Of a stretch of DNA of 20,000 bases, positions 19,143 to 20,000 are shown in pieces. Positions within the stretch are counted from its first letter, which is position 1. Each line of letters starts with the position of its first letter. This DNA is from a virus, in IMG/VR virus record IMGVR_UViG_3300020193_000167, positions 1 through 20,000 of that record. One strand, written 5' to 3'. The translations under genes were made by a program, and so were the position numbers. The notes beneath the pieces are model-generated. The model saw only the letters and a list, made by a program, of their open reading frames with translations. It ran no database searches and was not told the DNA's origin.

Positions 19143-20000
19143 ATGGCAGACATCGTTAAGTATATTCTCAATGACCCCACTACACCTGACTTGATGTTGG
19201 ATATGGAAATACCGGCAAAACCGGCCCAATGTGACTTCAAAGTGGACGGGTTTCGTGGTGGCGCAGACCAATTAAACACACTGGAACACCAGGCGGCTAA
19301 CTGCCAGGTGACACTAATCAACGGCATCAATCTAGCCTGCCGTTACACCAACCTAAACCACTGGTCTAGCGTTGCTCAGTTGTTCGTACAGCCTCGGGCT
19401 GGAAAGCAGTTTAATGCCTACTATGACCGTCAGGGTTTGAGGTTCTTTTACTCAACTGACCCTGTTAGTCGTCAGTTGATTTACTCCGTCAACTCAAGAG
19501 AAGTGGTTTCTCATGAATTGGGTCATGCCATCCTTGACGCCCTTCGCCCTGACCTTTATAACGTGCAGGCGATGGAGATTTGGGCTTTCCATGAAGCATT
19601 TGGTGACATTAACGCCATTCTGAACGGCATGCAACTTGACCCGTTGCTGAACAAAGCTCTGACCGAGACAAACGGCAATTTACGACTAAGCAACTGCTTT
19701 ACCAAACTTGCCGAAGAAATGGGTCTAGCTATCTTCCATGTTACTGGCGGTCGCATGGGTTACTCCTCCGCTTCCTTGCGTGACGCTGTAAACGGCTTCA
19801 CCTATAGCGAACCAGAGAAGCTTAGTCCTTCTGGTCCAGACAACGTACTAACGTCAGAGTGCCATAATTTCTCCAGAGTGTTCACTGCTGCTTGGTATGA
19901 TGCTCTGGTGGGGATGTATGAACAAGAGCGAACGACACCGGGCATGTCGGCGAAGGATGCGTTAATCGCTGTGCGAGATGTTATGGCTGGTTACACCTTT
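19143..20000 (+). CDS. Zinc metallopeptidase (gluzincin type), partial
   Basis: This starts at ATG 19143 with a strong AGGAGG 5 bases upstream and is open for 286 codons to the window end without a stop. REVVSHELGHAILDALRP contains the zinc motif HELGH (124-128) with Glu125 as catalytic base; MEIWAFHEAFGDI supplies a likely third ligand (Glu151), the spacing and pattern seen in thermolysin-like and fungalysin-like enzymes (NEAfsD-like). There is no signal peptide. The upstream part contains FNAYYDRQGLRFFYSTDP, compatible with a substrate-side beta domain. In a phage it could be a virion-associated or intracellular protease; the missing C-terminus prevents a firmer call. Confidence 0.75.
   Translation, partial: MADIVKYILNDPTTPDLMLDMEIPAKPAQCDFKVDGFRGGADQLNTLEHQAANCQVTLINGINLACRYTNLNHWSSVAQLFVQPRAGKQFNAYYDRQGLRFFYSTDPVSRQLIYSVNSREVVSHELGHAILDALRPDLYNVQAMEIWAFHEAFGDINAILNGMQLDPLLNKALTETNGNLRLSNCFTKLAEEMGLAIFHVTGGRMGYSSASLRDAVNGFTYSEPEKLSPSGPDNVLTSECHNFSRVFTAAWYDALVGMYEQERTTPGMSAKDALIAVRDVMAGYTF

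Noticed and set aside
1-20000. tRNA genes
   Set aside because: No cloverleaf or T-loop-like GGTTCRANYCC block could be recognised by eye; a tRNAscan-type search would settle it.

Overview
The window reads as part of a large tailed-phage genome (Caudoviricetes) with a T4-like head-assembly module. This rests on the order and type of the minus-strand genes, read from high to low coordinate: large terminase (gp17-like), portal (gp20-like, interrupted by an intein), a large unrecognised head-region protein, prohead protease (gp21-like), scaffold core (gp22-like) and major capsid protein (gp23-like). No ribosomal, tRNA or metabolic housekeeping genes are visible. The host cannot be told from the sequence.

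Layout. 1-706: a small HNH endonuclease gene broken by three copies of one short repeat. 706-1650: a zinc-ribbon HNH endonuclease with its own promoter and a start-site hairpin, just beyond the terminator of the capsid operon. 1751-4822: protease, scaffold and capsid genes. 4851-4873: strong hairpin. 4888-6747: 619-residue unrecognised protein. 6884-7442: two overlapping small plus-strand genes. 7426-8961: GT4 glycosyltransferase and a small Cys-containing protein. 9043-9666: a third HNH gene, plus strand. 9646-10150: two small genes behind the portal. 10147-12705: portal with a 232-residue intein. 12822-14202: sulfotransferase-like and GT9-like genes, plus strand. 14132-15516: 2H phosphoesterase and two small genes behind the terminase. 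15531-17414: terminase. 17483-18055: two small plus-strand genes. 18052-19051: three minus-strand genes, including a 53-residue membrane protein too short for the usual ORF cutoff. 19143-end: a zinc metallopeptidase running off the window.

How it works together. Portal, protease, scaffold and capsid build and mature the prohead, and the terminase packages DNA into it. Interspersed are accessory genes that may act on host or virion glycans (GT4, GT9, sulfotransferase-like), a possible anti-defence 2H phosphoesterase, and four selfish elements (three HNH genes and an intein) in about 12 kb. The most unusual structure is at 108-706. A short repeat occurs three times in one HNH gene. Precise removal of two of the copies rejoins one reading frame, running from a start codon that overlaps the upstream stop through to an intact HNH motif.
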